Positions 45,981 to 56,022 of a DNA stretch of 64,000 nucleotides are shown in pieces; positions within the stretch are counted from its first letter, which is position 1, and each line of letters starts with the position of its first letter. The translations under genes were made by a program, and so were the position numbers. This DNA comes from Henckelia pumila (taxonomy: Eukaryota; Streptophyta; Magnoliopsida; Lamiales; Gesneriaceae), in contig NC_133123.1 in NCBI RefSeq assembly GCF_033568475.1, positions 132,466,930 to 132,530,929 on the forward strand, written 5' to 3'. The notes under the pieces were generated by a model, which was not told where the DNA came from, searched no databases, and was given only the letters and a program-made list of their open reading frames with translations.

Positions 45981-47440
45981 TGTAGCGACCCTACCCGGAT
46001 CCACTACCTAATCAGAGTTAAGAGCATAATTAAACATGCATTAAATAAATCGCTGCAAAAGACTTAAATAAAAACATACCGGCAGAATACAACCGGTTAA
46101 ATCAATTCGATTTATACAACCAAATCGAATAAATAGCCTAAAGGCAAAACCTGCAGCTAATCCTGTTGTCTTCACTGGTCGCTGGCTACTCCAAGCTCCT
46201 GGCGCTCAATCCTGCACCTACACCTGCCCCGTCGAATGGGGTGTCCAGGTACACAGAAAATACTGAACGTGAGCTCTAAGCTCAATACGAAAGAACTGGG
46301 TAAAACATACAAATATGATGCATGCAAATGATAGGGTATCCATATCTGGGATAACTGTATACAACTGCTCAGTAATGGCGCCTAGGACATGAGTGGTACA
46401 ACCCGGGGAGCAAACCCTGCGTATGCTGCTCATTCCTACAGGACGTGGACCGTGTCCCCCGATGCTAGCCACCCATGACCCGTCAGTCAATAGGCCCTAG
46501 ACATCAACCGTCCAGACAGGGCTGAGCGACCATACGTGGCTCATCTCACAAGATGGACAGGCACAATATGATATGCACATGCTGCATAATGAATGACATA
46601 AAAATGCAACATATAAGCATGCAAAACCCGCTGGCAATCTCAGTCTGTACTTGCGTACCTTACTACAGGCAGTTCCTAGAAGTCCCGCTCTAGGTTCCAA
46701 TCCTATATCAGCTCTACAATGCAAATACTCATGCATCAATAATTAAGCTCTACAAGCCTTAATTAAGCTATTGCATACTCCTAAATAATTTTAAAGAGAC
46801 CATAGCTATACCTGCGTCCGTCGTCAGCCCGCTGATGACAATTGCCTCAAAACTTAGGCACATCTCCGCCTCGACGTCGGGATCGCTATGCCACTTCCGG
46901 ATTTCCAATAGGATGCCTAGAACTCCCTAGATCTGAGTTAAAAGGCTTAGGAATCAGAGAGAAGAGAGGGAAAGGTGTACTTGAAAATGAAATATCGGCC
47001 CCCTATTTATAGACGGAGTTCGGAGCCTCCGAACCCGATTCGGAACGTCCGAACACGATCGGAACCTCCGATTCCATCTTTGGAGCGTCCGATCGCCCAA
47101 TATTACGTCAGCCATGATGTCACCTTGCTGACGTAAGTGATGACGTTTGCCCTGGTCCCGATCGGAACGTCCGATCTCACCGACGGAGCGTCCGATCCAC
47201 TTCGGAGCCTCCGATCCTGAGTTCGGATCCTCCGATCCAGTTCGGAGCCTCCTGACTTGGTTCGTAGCTTCCGAACCATCCAAACCCTTGGAACCTTCCC
47301 GGATATTTTTGAGTGTCCTGAATCCATTTCTGAACTTCGTTAACCCATTTGGAATTTCCTTAATCATGTTTTACTTGATCTAAACATGATTACACGATTA
47401 ATTATTCATTAATCGTTAATTCTGGATACGGGTCACTACA
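45981..47440 (-). repeat. 5' LTR of the LARD-like element
   Basis: 1460 bp. TATAAATA on the minus strand lies at 47004-47011. A cluster of short palindromes (GTTCGGAGCCTCCGAAC, GATCGGAACGTCCGATC and variants) occupies 47017-47280, directly upstream of that TATA box in transcriptional sense. Confidence 0.9.
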
Positions 47441-48130
47441 ATTACCTTCCTTCATTAGTCTTTTTTCCTTGAAGTTTTGATGCAAAGTCAAGGCTCGACT
47501 AAAATCTCTATCAGCTAAATTGTAGGCTATTCTTGGATAAATAACTCCCACAATTTTTCCTGCACATAAATTTCCCGAGATAGTTCCTAGAACCGCATCT
47601 TGTATATTTTCCATTCTTTTATCGCATACTACGATATCTATGGGTGAATCTATTCCCTCTTTAAAATTAGCCTTGATCATAATCTGGATTGCTCCAATAT
47701 GAATCCAAGACATTGTCTTTGCTACTTCTGCTTTTAATTTCTGTAATTCTTCTCGAATTTCTTCAAAGGGAATTAACTGAATTTCAATTTGATTACTGGT
47801 TAATTTCATAGGGATCGCCATTTTCCTTCTGGATACCTTATAAATCAAATTATGTCTTCTTTGTTTTAGCCCTAGGTTTCCTAAGACTCTTTCAACTTGT
47901 CCTGCCGAAAATTCTTGGTACTTCTGTAATGTTGGATTTTCTCTCATAAACCTTTGGACCATATTATGAGATATCGTGGTTTGGCTAAAGAACCCAGCCA
48001 AACTTTCATGTGTTTCATGGCGAAACACGGAATCTTTACTCTTATTCTGATTCTGATTCATTCTCAGAAACTTCTCGACTAAACAATATCTCTTCTTCGT
48101 ATATGCTTTCATCTGAGGGGATATCCTCAA
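47441..48130 (-). pseudogene. Viral movement protein (30K superfamily), 5' part
   Basis: The frame opens at 48130, but the likely start is the methionine at 48061 (MNQNQN). From about 47770 it shows the 30K movement-protein core: WIHIGAIQIMIKANFKEGID, then the conserved Asp-bearing strand DIVVCDKRM, then GTISGNLCAGKIVGVIYP and a DFSRALTLHQNF helix. Such proteins form or modify plasmodesmata to pass virus cell to cell. After RLMKEGN the frame runs into the LTR of an inserted retrotransposon at 47440 and stops there. The remainder of the gene lies beyond the insertion at 40167 and below. Confidence 0.85.
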
Positions 48131-48290
48131 ATTTATATACTTGGACTAGATCTTGAAAGAAGACTGCATCATCCATATTTGGTGTTGCTTCAAAGAGTTT
48201 AACTCCTTTTTTTCTTGTTTTCTGAACAATTTGTAGATATATGTCCTCTTGCTCCACATGTCCAGCAGTTGCAATCCTTGAAACTTTCAC
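48042..48290 (-). pseudogene. Coat-protein C-terminal region: zinc knuckle and acidic tail, frameshifted
   Basis: At 48273-48226 (minus strand) one phase encodes a CxCx2Cx4Hx4C knuckle (CNCWTCGARGHISTNC), the signature of caulimovirid coat proteins. The acidic tail (FEDIPSDESIYEEEILF, then Glu/Ser-rich) lies in the other phase from about 48200 to the stop at 48042. A frameshift therefore separates knuckle and tail; a poly-T tract near 48206-48212 is a likely slippage site. The tail end overlaps the probable movement-protein start at 48061 by about 20 nt. Confidence 0.7.
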
Positions 48291-48455
48291 TTGCTCTTGT
48301 ATGAGTTCTTCTGAAAGTTCTTCTTGATGGTGTTCTTCCCCTGCTTTGTGATTAGCCTATTGCTGGGGATGTTCTTGTAGGTCCACTTCTTCTACCTGAT
48401 CTATAGGATCTGGCCTTTTGTTTGGACCAAAATGTTATTGGTTTCCAAGAAATTT

Positions 48456-49436
48456 TCATTCTTTATTATAGGGATTATTTCTGAATTTCTTCCTTTTAAA
48501 TCTCTGTGATCTGTTTCCAATGATCGTTGGAAGATCATTTTCTCTACAATACAAAGGTGTACGCTTATCTATACCCCTTATTTTCTTATAGTTCTTCTGT
48601 AATGCTGCCATATGACACCATTCTGCTAATTTTCCTTTCAAAAAGGAGGCACGTTTTGCCAATGTATCAAGATTGTCTGGAACATATTCTTTAATCAGCA
48701 TTTCTCTCCAAGGACTTGGTATTTTTGCAAAAAATAGCTGAATAGCTATATTTTTCTCGACTCCCGAATTCCATCTGTATTTAATGAATAACATAATGTA
48801 TTCATCAACTAAGCAGATATCATGTAACTCGAGGCTATAAAAAGCTTGAGTATATCTTCTCTTTTTCTCTGTATCTTGATTATTGAAATAGTCCACCCCT
48901 ATGAATTGTGCTTTAAATAGGGTGGCCATTCTTTCTCCAATCTCGCTGAGGGATTCTCCTGCTAAGATTGATTCCTTAGTTTCTGGCATAGTCATCTCTC
49001 ATGCGATCTTAACAGATCCCATTAAACTCATTTTTAGAAGTTTAATGAATCCTTCTTTATTGAGATCTAATGTCCCTGCTGCTATTCTCATAGCTGACGT
49101 CCAATCATCTATAAGATCTTCTCTGTTTTTGAAGTCCAAAACATCAAGGTTTAACATAACCCCGTAAGGATGTATTGGATCTAAAACAGTTTTTCTGTAA
49201 GGAGTTTGATGGAGAGGGATTTTACTCCTTCTTGATCTGGTTCCTGCTGGATGTGAATTTTCTCCAACCTGGAACTCACTATGTGGTTCTTCTGTTTTAA
49301 CCACATATCTTGGGGGATTCCCTATGGGTTGTTCACCCTCAGGGGAATTCATTTTTAGATCTACTACTTTGAGATTCGCAAAAAAATCCGCAAGATCTTG
49401 TAGATCCTCGAAATTTAATCTTTCTAAAGTAGTCAT
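48456..49436 (-). pseudogene. Caulimovirid coat protein, interrupted by an in-frame stop
   Basis: Two frames in the same phase (49436-48999 and 48995-48456) are separated by a single TGA at about 48999-49001. The first contains PIHPYGVMLNLDVLDFK. The second contains ELHDICLVDEYIMLF and FFAKIPSPWREMLI, the helical core pattern of caulimovirid coat proteins, which are gag-like. The second ends in a basic RSQRFKRKKFRNNPYNK segment that would bind nucleic acid or act as a nuclear localisation signal. A further stop follows immediately. The zinc knuckle expected next is present at 48226-48273 but in another phase, so at least one frameshift has occurred. In an intact virus this protein forms the capsid. 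Confidence 0.8.
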
Positions 49437-49807
49437 CAGATAGTGTTTTTCTCTGATACTGCTTTTATAAGATTAATCATCATTTTATCATTGGTTAAAG
49501 GTTTTTGGACCATTTTGGTTTTACCTTTCTGATGTAACAAAGGTTCGGTACCAAATGAGAGTGGTAACCTTCCTCCTGTATTTCCTTTTCTAGAACCCGA
49601 AGTGTGTTCTAGATTTATGATTTTATTTTGAAGATCCTTTAGGTTTTCAAGAATTTCTTCTAGTTTCTTAAGGATTTCTTCAATTTTCCGAGGTATTTCA
49701 TACAGCTGATTGCTGTAATATTGTATTCTCTTTTGAATTTCTCTAAGATCTCCGGAGAGTTTAGAGGAATCTGGGGTAATCTCTAAAAATTGAGAGTTAG
49801 AAATCAT
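49436..49807 (-). pseudogene. Small viral ORF with coiled coil, upstream of coat protein
   Basis: The frame has 123 codons. Residues about 20-70 are a strong heptad-type coiled coil rich in I, L, E and K (for example KIEEILKKLEEILENLKDL). A basic, Gly- and Lys-containing tail follows. This resembles the small virion-associated or accessory proteins that precede the coat protein in several caulimovirids, but I cannot name an exact homologue. Its TGA stop overlaps the ATG of the coat-protein frame by one base (TGATG). That arrangement is typical of coupled translation or reinitiation in this family. The frame itself is uninterrupted, but the locus as a whole is defective. Confidence 0.6.
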
Positions 49808-50019
49808 TTTTTCTTTATCTCTTCAAAATTAAGAGCATTAATCACAACCTGTTGTACGTAATCTATTGTGAATAGATTAACTTGTTTATAGGATTTCATA
49901 TGAATAAAATCCTCTTGATTCAAACATTCGTTTGAAATCATCTTAAAAAAAAAAATCTTATCCTCAACAAAGAAAGTCATAAATTAACGAATAATATTAT
50001 GTCTGAATAATTAACCTAA

Positions 50020-50032
50020 GGCTTTGATACCA
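50020..50032 (-). promoter_or_regulatory. Primer binding site of the endogenous pararetrovirus
   Basis: The minus strand reads TGGTATCAAAGCC, one base from the Caulimoviridae consensus TGGTATCAGAGCC (initiator tRNA-Met). It conventionally marks map position 1 of these genomes. Its location about 210 nt before the first viral ORF fits. Confidence 0.75.
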
Positions 50033-50465
50033 TTTTTACGGATAATTCTTTGTACCATGAATAAGCACAAAATCTTCAGATTTTAGCATAAAGTCTTTAG
50101 AATTTTAGCATAAAAAAGCATAAATCCAGTACAAGAATTAAACAATTAAATATTCAAGTTTTGGGTCCTAGAGAGCTATTGCAAAGAATCATATGAGTAG
50201 GGAGTTAGGGCAAAATCAAGTTTGAATTTGAGGATTTATCACCAATTTGATCTAATATTATACGATCCGCGATATGTGAGCTTAAATTAATGCGATATAT
50301 TTCAATATTTTCGAAAGTCTTGGAACTTGCAGACTAAGCATTACACCGAGGCATTCGATGTCACAAGACACCCCCAACATTTTTGCTATTGCGACAATTT
50401 ACCCAATCTAGCATCACTATTTTTCAATACAACGTGTTTCCCGTTTCGTGAATCGACTGAATCCG
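50033..50465. promoter_or_regulatory. Upstream region of the Yip1 gene abutting the viral insert
   Basis: Only 433 bp separate the viral primer site from the Yip1 start codon. In a caulimovirid the sequence just upstream of the primer site is the intergenic region with the viral promoter. Part of this stretch may therefore be viral, with its promoter pointing away from the gene. I could not place the exact viral edge or a convincing TATA box for the host gene. Confidence 0.4.
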
Positions 50466-53400
50466 ATGGAAGAATCCTTCTCCAATCTTCCCTCCAGCCA
50501 CTTGCTCGGTTCTGTTCCGGTACGCATTTACAGTTATCTAGCTTTTTACGAGAAATTTTGTTATAGGCTGGCTACGTTAAGTTATTTGATCGAATCTCAT
50601 CTGTTTGAGCTATGAATATCGGTGCTATAAATTTATTTACTCTCTTTTGGAGCTCGGAGAGCTGGAAAAATTAACGAAATCTCGTCTTCGTTCCCAAGGA
50701 CGTACCTTTATTGTCAATTTTGGGTTGTTTTCTACTTTCTTGTGTAAAATGCGTTAGATTTCCGAGGAAATTGGGCCTTAGTTACTTACTAGGGAGTGAA
50801 TTACCGGAATACTGCTTAATATGATAATTTCTATTTCATACTTCCTTATATAGTGCAGGATGGTGGTCGAGGCTGTCGTAATTAAGTAATCATAAGCCAA
50901 CACGAATTTGGTGCTTTGATGATTAATTCAAAATCATGATTACACATGTTTGGATACCAAATTGAATCAGCTATTAAGCTGAAATCGTAGCTCCATGTTA
51001 AAAATTTATTGCACGCTTGCAGGCTGTTGTTAGTGAAGACCACAAGACCATCAATAAAGAAGGTATGAGCTTCTGTATCAAAGATTCACTCGTATTCGTT
51101 GGATGAATCTTGACCACCAAAGCTTATAAGTTCAATTTTGAAACTCCTTGTAGTCCCTGGTGCAAACTTGCAAATATTTCCTCCCAACAATAGTGGAGGT
51201 GGGGGTCAGGGTCAGGGATATCAAACTGTAGGTGGGTCCAGTGGTAAGAATTTTTCCTCATCAACTCTTTGATGGCAGTTATTTCACAGGGATCAAAGTG
51301 TGTGGAAACTGCAGCATTTTGCATTTGTCTTTGTTGAAAAATGGTGCTGTCTGTGTTCTGGTAGTATAGATTAAAGCATCACTTTGTTTCTATCATCCTT
51401 CTAATTTTATGAGAATACATATTTCCAAACAACGAACCCTGGGTTGAGGAAGGAAGTTGAATGCGGTTGTATTCTGCATGTTCTTCGTTATGGTATAATA
51501 GCTAAAAAATATTAGAGCACTACAAAGTCCGAACTATCGCTGATTGGGTAAAGTGGGTAGATAGGCAATTAAATGTGAAATGCCTGGAAATAACAGAGAA
51601 GGGACTGAGATACATTCTATCAGTCCCCATCCTTTCTTGAAATCACGACCTGATGTACTGTCGCTAGTTTCCTTTCTAAAGATCAAGGAGCACCAGGGCG
51701 TTAGCTCCTTCATCCATGTGTTTTTGCAAGTAAGGCCGCATAAATTCCGAGCCTTTATATAAACTATTAATTTCTCTCTCAAGAGGAACCTGCCCTGCTT
51801 CTTTTTCAATCCGCCAATCACCAAATTCATTATCGATATTCTTTATCATTTGACCTGTACAACACATTATCAACCCAAAAAGTAAAAATGTCTCATTTGG
51901 CACCCTTATATTCTATTATGGTCAAATTGTGTGGTGTTTACCAAGTAATGAATTGACCCAAGGTGATAATTCTTCTTTTCACGTGCAGGACTTTTTTTTT
52001 TTTTTTTTATCATTGTGGAACCATTCACATAGAAAGTTGAATAATAAGATTGATGCATCTCTATCTCTCTCATCTGAGCCATGTGTAGTATTCGGTTATC
52101 AACGGTCAACATTGTTTCACCTACATCTTACACTGGAAATGGAAACACGAACAGTAATGGTGAAATATATGAATAAAAGTAAAAGTATAGAGATTGATCT
52201 AATGGTTTTCAGGCGATGAAATCTCATACAAGTTTTAGCGAGAATGGAATGTGTCAGATAGGATGTGTGGGGATTTTCCTGTTCAATGCATGATGTTAAT
52301 TTGCTGTTAGTTCTCTCTTTTGCTTATCTCGTATTAACTATCAAGGAACAAACAGAATACTCGTTACGCCAGATGTTTGGATAAAAGGTGAACTTTTCTC
52401 ATGAGAGAATGATTCTTAGATATTTGTGTGGATGATGTATCCATTGTTATCCCAAGTCCTTTTTAAGTGTTAGATAATTGAATCGGTTAATGATTGGAGT
52501 TAAAGGATCTTTCTTGTGCAATTTAATTATGTACTAAGGCTAATGGTTGCAGATGGTGGAGAGCAGCAGCAAACAAATTGGAAGGGATTCTTTAACATCT
52601 CTTCCTACACACAATATTTCAATGTAGACACAGATATTGTGTTGAACAGATTGATTAGTTCTTTATATCCTATCACTGGAGATTTTGTCAGCAAAATTGA
52701 TGCAAACCCTGATCTGTAAGTTGTATGATGATTGTATATACTCTTATTGACATTCTTTTGATGCTTGATTTTTATATAATTTCTTTATCAAAAAAGAATT
52801 TGTTCGTTTTTCCTCCATGTCTGAAGTGAATCACGCCTCATATCGTTCCCTGATTCCTTTCTTTTCATGGGGGGTAGCATCTTGCCTGGTGTAGATATTG
52901 ATGCATATATCGGCGAGTGCTGAGAAAAAAACTAAATAATCTGTTGGATTGCACATATGATAATTCAATAAATTGCACTGGTTACTTTTCGGCTAGTTTT
53001 CTACGTGAACTTTAAATTAAGATACAAATTTATATGAATATGGCAGGAGAGAATTTAGGAAATGTTTGTTTATAGATTAAAAAAAATTAATTGAAATGGC
53101 CCTCGACCAAACTATTTGGCATTGGTCTCAAGGATTCTTTTGGAAGTGTACATATTTTGTGATGTTTCAAATAATCCAGTCGGTTGGAAAAAATTCCCTT
53201 GTAAAATACTGTGGAACAACTTTAGCATGATAGTATTACTTCTGTTGACAGCAAAACCACATAACACAATGATGGGCTTAGATAAAGCGCCACGGAACGT
53301 AACTTTTTGTCGTTTATTAGGAGCCTATCTCTAATTTCTTCTTGTTCCTGTTCAAGTTTAGTAGAACTGAAACATATTTCTATTTGTTTCCGTTTTGTCT

Positions 53401-54330
53401 AAACGCCTTTTACAATGGAACTCAGTGCATTTTTTCCAGTCAATGAAGATATTTGAATTGGCATATGGTGTTTAATTGATGACTTATGATTGACGAGAAG
53501 TTCAGTGTCTTACATTTCTCCCCATGTGGACATGTGGATTGGCAGCTTGCCATATTCTAGAATTCCAATAAGAAAGAAGATACATTAATCAGGATGCTAT
53601 GACAACAATCCTCTCTAAACGAGGACATTTTTTTAATATATATTTTCTGAAAACGGAATTATTTTCGATGAAGAATGTGGTCCTTTTCCATGTCTGATTG
53701 ATCAGACTCATCTGGAATCCTGACTATTTATCATATTTCAGTTACGGTCTTGTCTGGATCTCCACAACGTTGGTTTTTGTGATTGCTTCCCTCGGAAACT
53801 GTGCCACCTACCTGATGCAAAGAAGAAGCAGCCAAATTTCGTCATGGACCTTTGATGTCAACTATGTAAATGTGGCAGCGGGATCCATATATGGTTATGC
53901 GCTCGTAGTTCCACTCGCGTACTACTTTTTGCTTCAATACATGGGGTCAACTGCCAGCCTTGTTCGCTTTTGGTGCTTGTGGGGATATTCCCTTTTCATT
54001 TTTGTCCTGAGCTCTGTAAGTATAAATGACTATCTTATGGACAAACAATTCAATCTTATGCATACTTATTGCAAGTCGTTTATTACCAATGTGTTCGGAA
54101 TGTGATGTGTGACATTAACTTGTTTTGGTTACTTCCAGTTTCTGCTGGTCATTCCAGTTGAATTTTTACGATGGACTATAATATTAATCGCTGGTGCTGC
54201 ATCATCGAGCTTTGTTGCTTTGAACCTCAGATCTTATATCCAGAATAGTCAACTCACGATTGTGGTCATTTCTGCATTCGTGCTGCAAATGGGCTTGTCA
54301 GTCTTTATCAAAATGTGGTTCTTCGCTTAG
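50466..54330 (+). CDS. Yip1/YIPF-family Golgi membrane protein (6 exons, 270 aa)
   Basis: Exons by splice reading: 50466-50519, 51023-51062, 51154-51243, 52553-52715, 53742-54015 and 54139-54330. All introns are GT-AG, phases close exactly, and the product is 270 residues. The N-terminus MEESFSNLPSSHLLGSVP matches the start of plant YIPF1/2-like proteins. Residues 33-68 are a Gly/Gln-rich cytosolic stretch. Residues 70-116 hold the pre-membrane Yip1 signature (FFNISSYTQYFNVDT ... NPDLYG). Five hydrophobic helices follow (about 118-139, 157-177, 190-214, 216-236 and 245-268). Yip1-family proteins act in ER-Golgi vesicle traffic with Rab GTPases. The first exon is short, and the start rests on family agreement. 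The long third and fourth introns hold no other gene I recognise. High confidence in family, moderate in subgroup. Confidence 0.9.
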
Positions 54331-56022
54331 CTACATACTGGTATGGTTTGCTGACGCTATCCTGTGCATTTGTTACGGAAGAGAAACCTGGGCTCGTAAA
54401 ATAATTTTGTTTTATTTTGTATTTTTAGACGGAAATGTTTACACTCATAACCCTTTTTGCTCGTAGTTTGTTGGGTGTTAGTATTCTAACAAATTAAAAT
54501 AGATCAAAATGTGTAAAAGAGGTGGTTTTTGAATGTGCAATTAACAAATACTTGGTCATATCAGTTGTGTTGTTATAATAGCGGGGAGTTTGGACCTGAC
54601 TGGTTTAGTTAATTTCGTTAGTGTGCTGTGTGCAACGATATTCTTCTTCTTCTTCTTCTTCTTTAAAGGTGTTTTTTCATACAATGAATCGCTTTTTTCA
54701 GTTACTTGGAGATTTCATTGTTCAGTCAAATGTTAAATTAGGAAAAGTTATATGCAAAATTTTGATCAGACAAGACAAATATTGTATCTTAAAAAATTTA
54801 AAATTTTCTTCCTTTGTGTGATGGCTGTTCAATGGAGAAGCAATGGTTTATTCGTTGACTGGTTCTTGACTTAAAAATAAAATGTGTTCAACAATCTATG
54901 AGAAATTGTAATTTTTTCCCCTTAGCCATTATCCAGAAAAATAATTTTACGAATTACAACAAAATAGGTACAAAATTTTCAATACGAATGGTTGATAATC
55001 TAAATATTAATTTAATTCCAAATCATACATAAAAAAGAATTAACTGGTACGCAGCAATTGCATAGATGTTAGTTTATTATTACACAAAACTATATATGCT
55101 CTCGCTTTCAGAAAAGTGGTCCTTAACCCATGGTGAATATGAGTATTTTTTCTCTCTTAATTTGATTATGATGAGAAAATCATAAAGAACATGTAAACTC
55201 TTATATGACACTTATCTCAATTTTTTCATCTTATAAAATATTTGTGGAATCAAAACAGTTTCGAAATTGTTCCTTTGAAAAAAAGAAACAGTTAAAAAAA
55301 TTTATTTCAAAGAAAGTATCAAAACTACTTTTATATAATACTTGAAAAAAAAAACTACTTCTATATAATTATATTATATTATATTATATTATATTATTAT
55401 TAAAATATGTGAACCAACAGTATCTTGAGATAAATATTATTTGCCAATCCAGATTTACAACCAACAACAAAATTCATAATGGGCAATGTAAAAAATAGCA
55501 CGCTTTGTTTTGTTTTGTTTTTTTGTTTTTCGAACAATCTATTACTGTCACGTTATTCATCATTTACAAAAACTTTAAAGTTTACGCACATTCCCATAAC
55601 CATTAACCTTTTTTCAACTTTATAATATTTCTGTTAATTTTTATTTTTAATATTATTTATTTATTTATTGTGTTAATACCCGCAAATGCTGAAAAGTTGC
55701 ACGAAATCGCAGCAGATTATTTGAAGGGGTTCTGTTTTGATTCACCAAAAAAAAAAGGAAAAAAGTTTCAGTCCCATTTCCCAATTAATTCAATTCTCAT
55801 GGCAGTGCTGTGAAATCGGAAGATCGTCCCAGTATGCCATCTTTCTCGATGAAGAGAGCAAAGAGAAATTTGACGTTTTCTGTTTAAAAAATCATGAAGT
55901 TTTTTTTTTTATCCGATAATTTGAATCCTTGATTGTTGTGGAGAAAAACCCACCTCGTAGAAATTTGATCTTTGACCATAAAAAAAAAGACGCTAAAATT
56001 CAGAGGGTGCTGGGAAAGAGAG
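54331..56022. other. Intergenic region and 5' leader of the CASP-like gene
   Basis: AT-rich sequence with an (ATATT)n-type microsatellite near 55367-55400. From about 55730 the composition becomes transcript-like and probably belongs to the 5' UTR and promoter of the CASP-like gene. No RNA gene or further coding region was recognised. Confidence 0.4.

Larger units (their letters stand above)
40168..47440 (-). mobile_element. Complete non-autonomous gypsy-type LTR retrotransposon (LARD-like), 7273 bp
   Basis: Two LTRs of equal length (1460 bp: 40168-41627 and 45981-47440) start TGTAGTAACCC or TGTAGTGACCC and end GGTCGCTACA on the minus strand. They flank a 4353-bp interior. A tRNA-Met primer site (45964-45975) lies five bases inside the 5' LTR. 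A purine tract AAGGGGGGGAGAA (41628-41640) abuts the 3' LTR, preceded by GATTTCGAGGACGAAATC as at the end of gypsy integrase genes. No gag or pol frame remains in the interior; the longest frames are short and unrecognised. The 5-bp duplication ATTAC is perfect (40163-40167 and 47441-47445). It must be mobilised in trans by a related element. Confidence 0.9.
38505..50032 (-). mobile_element. Endogenous pararetrovirus (Caulimoviridae) fragment, split by an LTR element
   Basis: Read on the minus strand from 50032: a tRNA-Met primer site, a ~210-nt leader, a small coiled-coil ORF, a coat-protein ORF with zinc knuckle, a 30K-family movement protein, a protease-like domain, a coiled linker, an aspartic protease and the linker preceding RT. 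RT itself is cut off at 38504 by a gypsy LTR. Bases 40168-47440 are a later LTR-element insertion. Viral sequence totals about 4.25 kb. Coat protein before movement protein fits the cavemovirus/solendovirus style of organisation rather than caulimoviruses; genus is inference. Stops, frameshifts and two insertions make it a fossil. RT, RNase H and any transactivator gene are missing. Confidence 0.85.

Noticed and set aside
51124-51324. 66-codon minus-strand frame
   Set aside because: It is the antisense shadow of Yip1 exon 3.
51534-51903. Frames of 98 and 75 codons inside the third Yip1 intron
   Set aside because: No family match and no splice logic; intronic chance frames.
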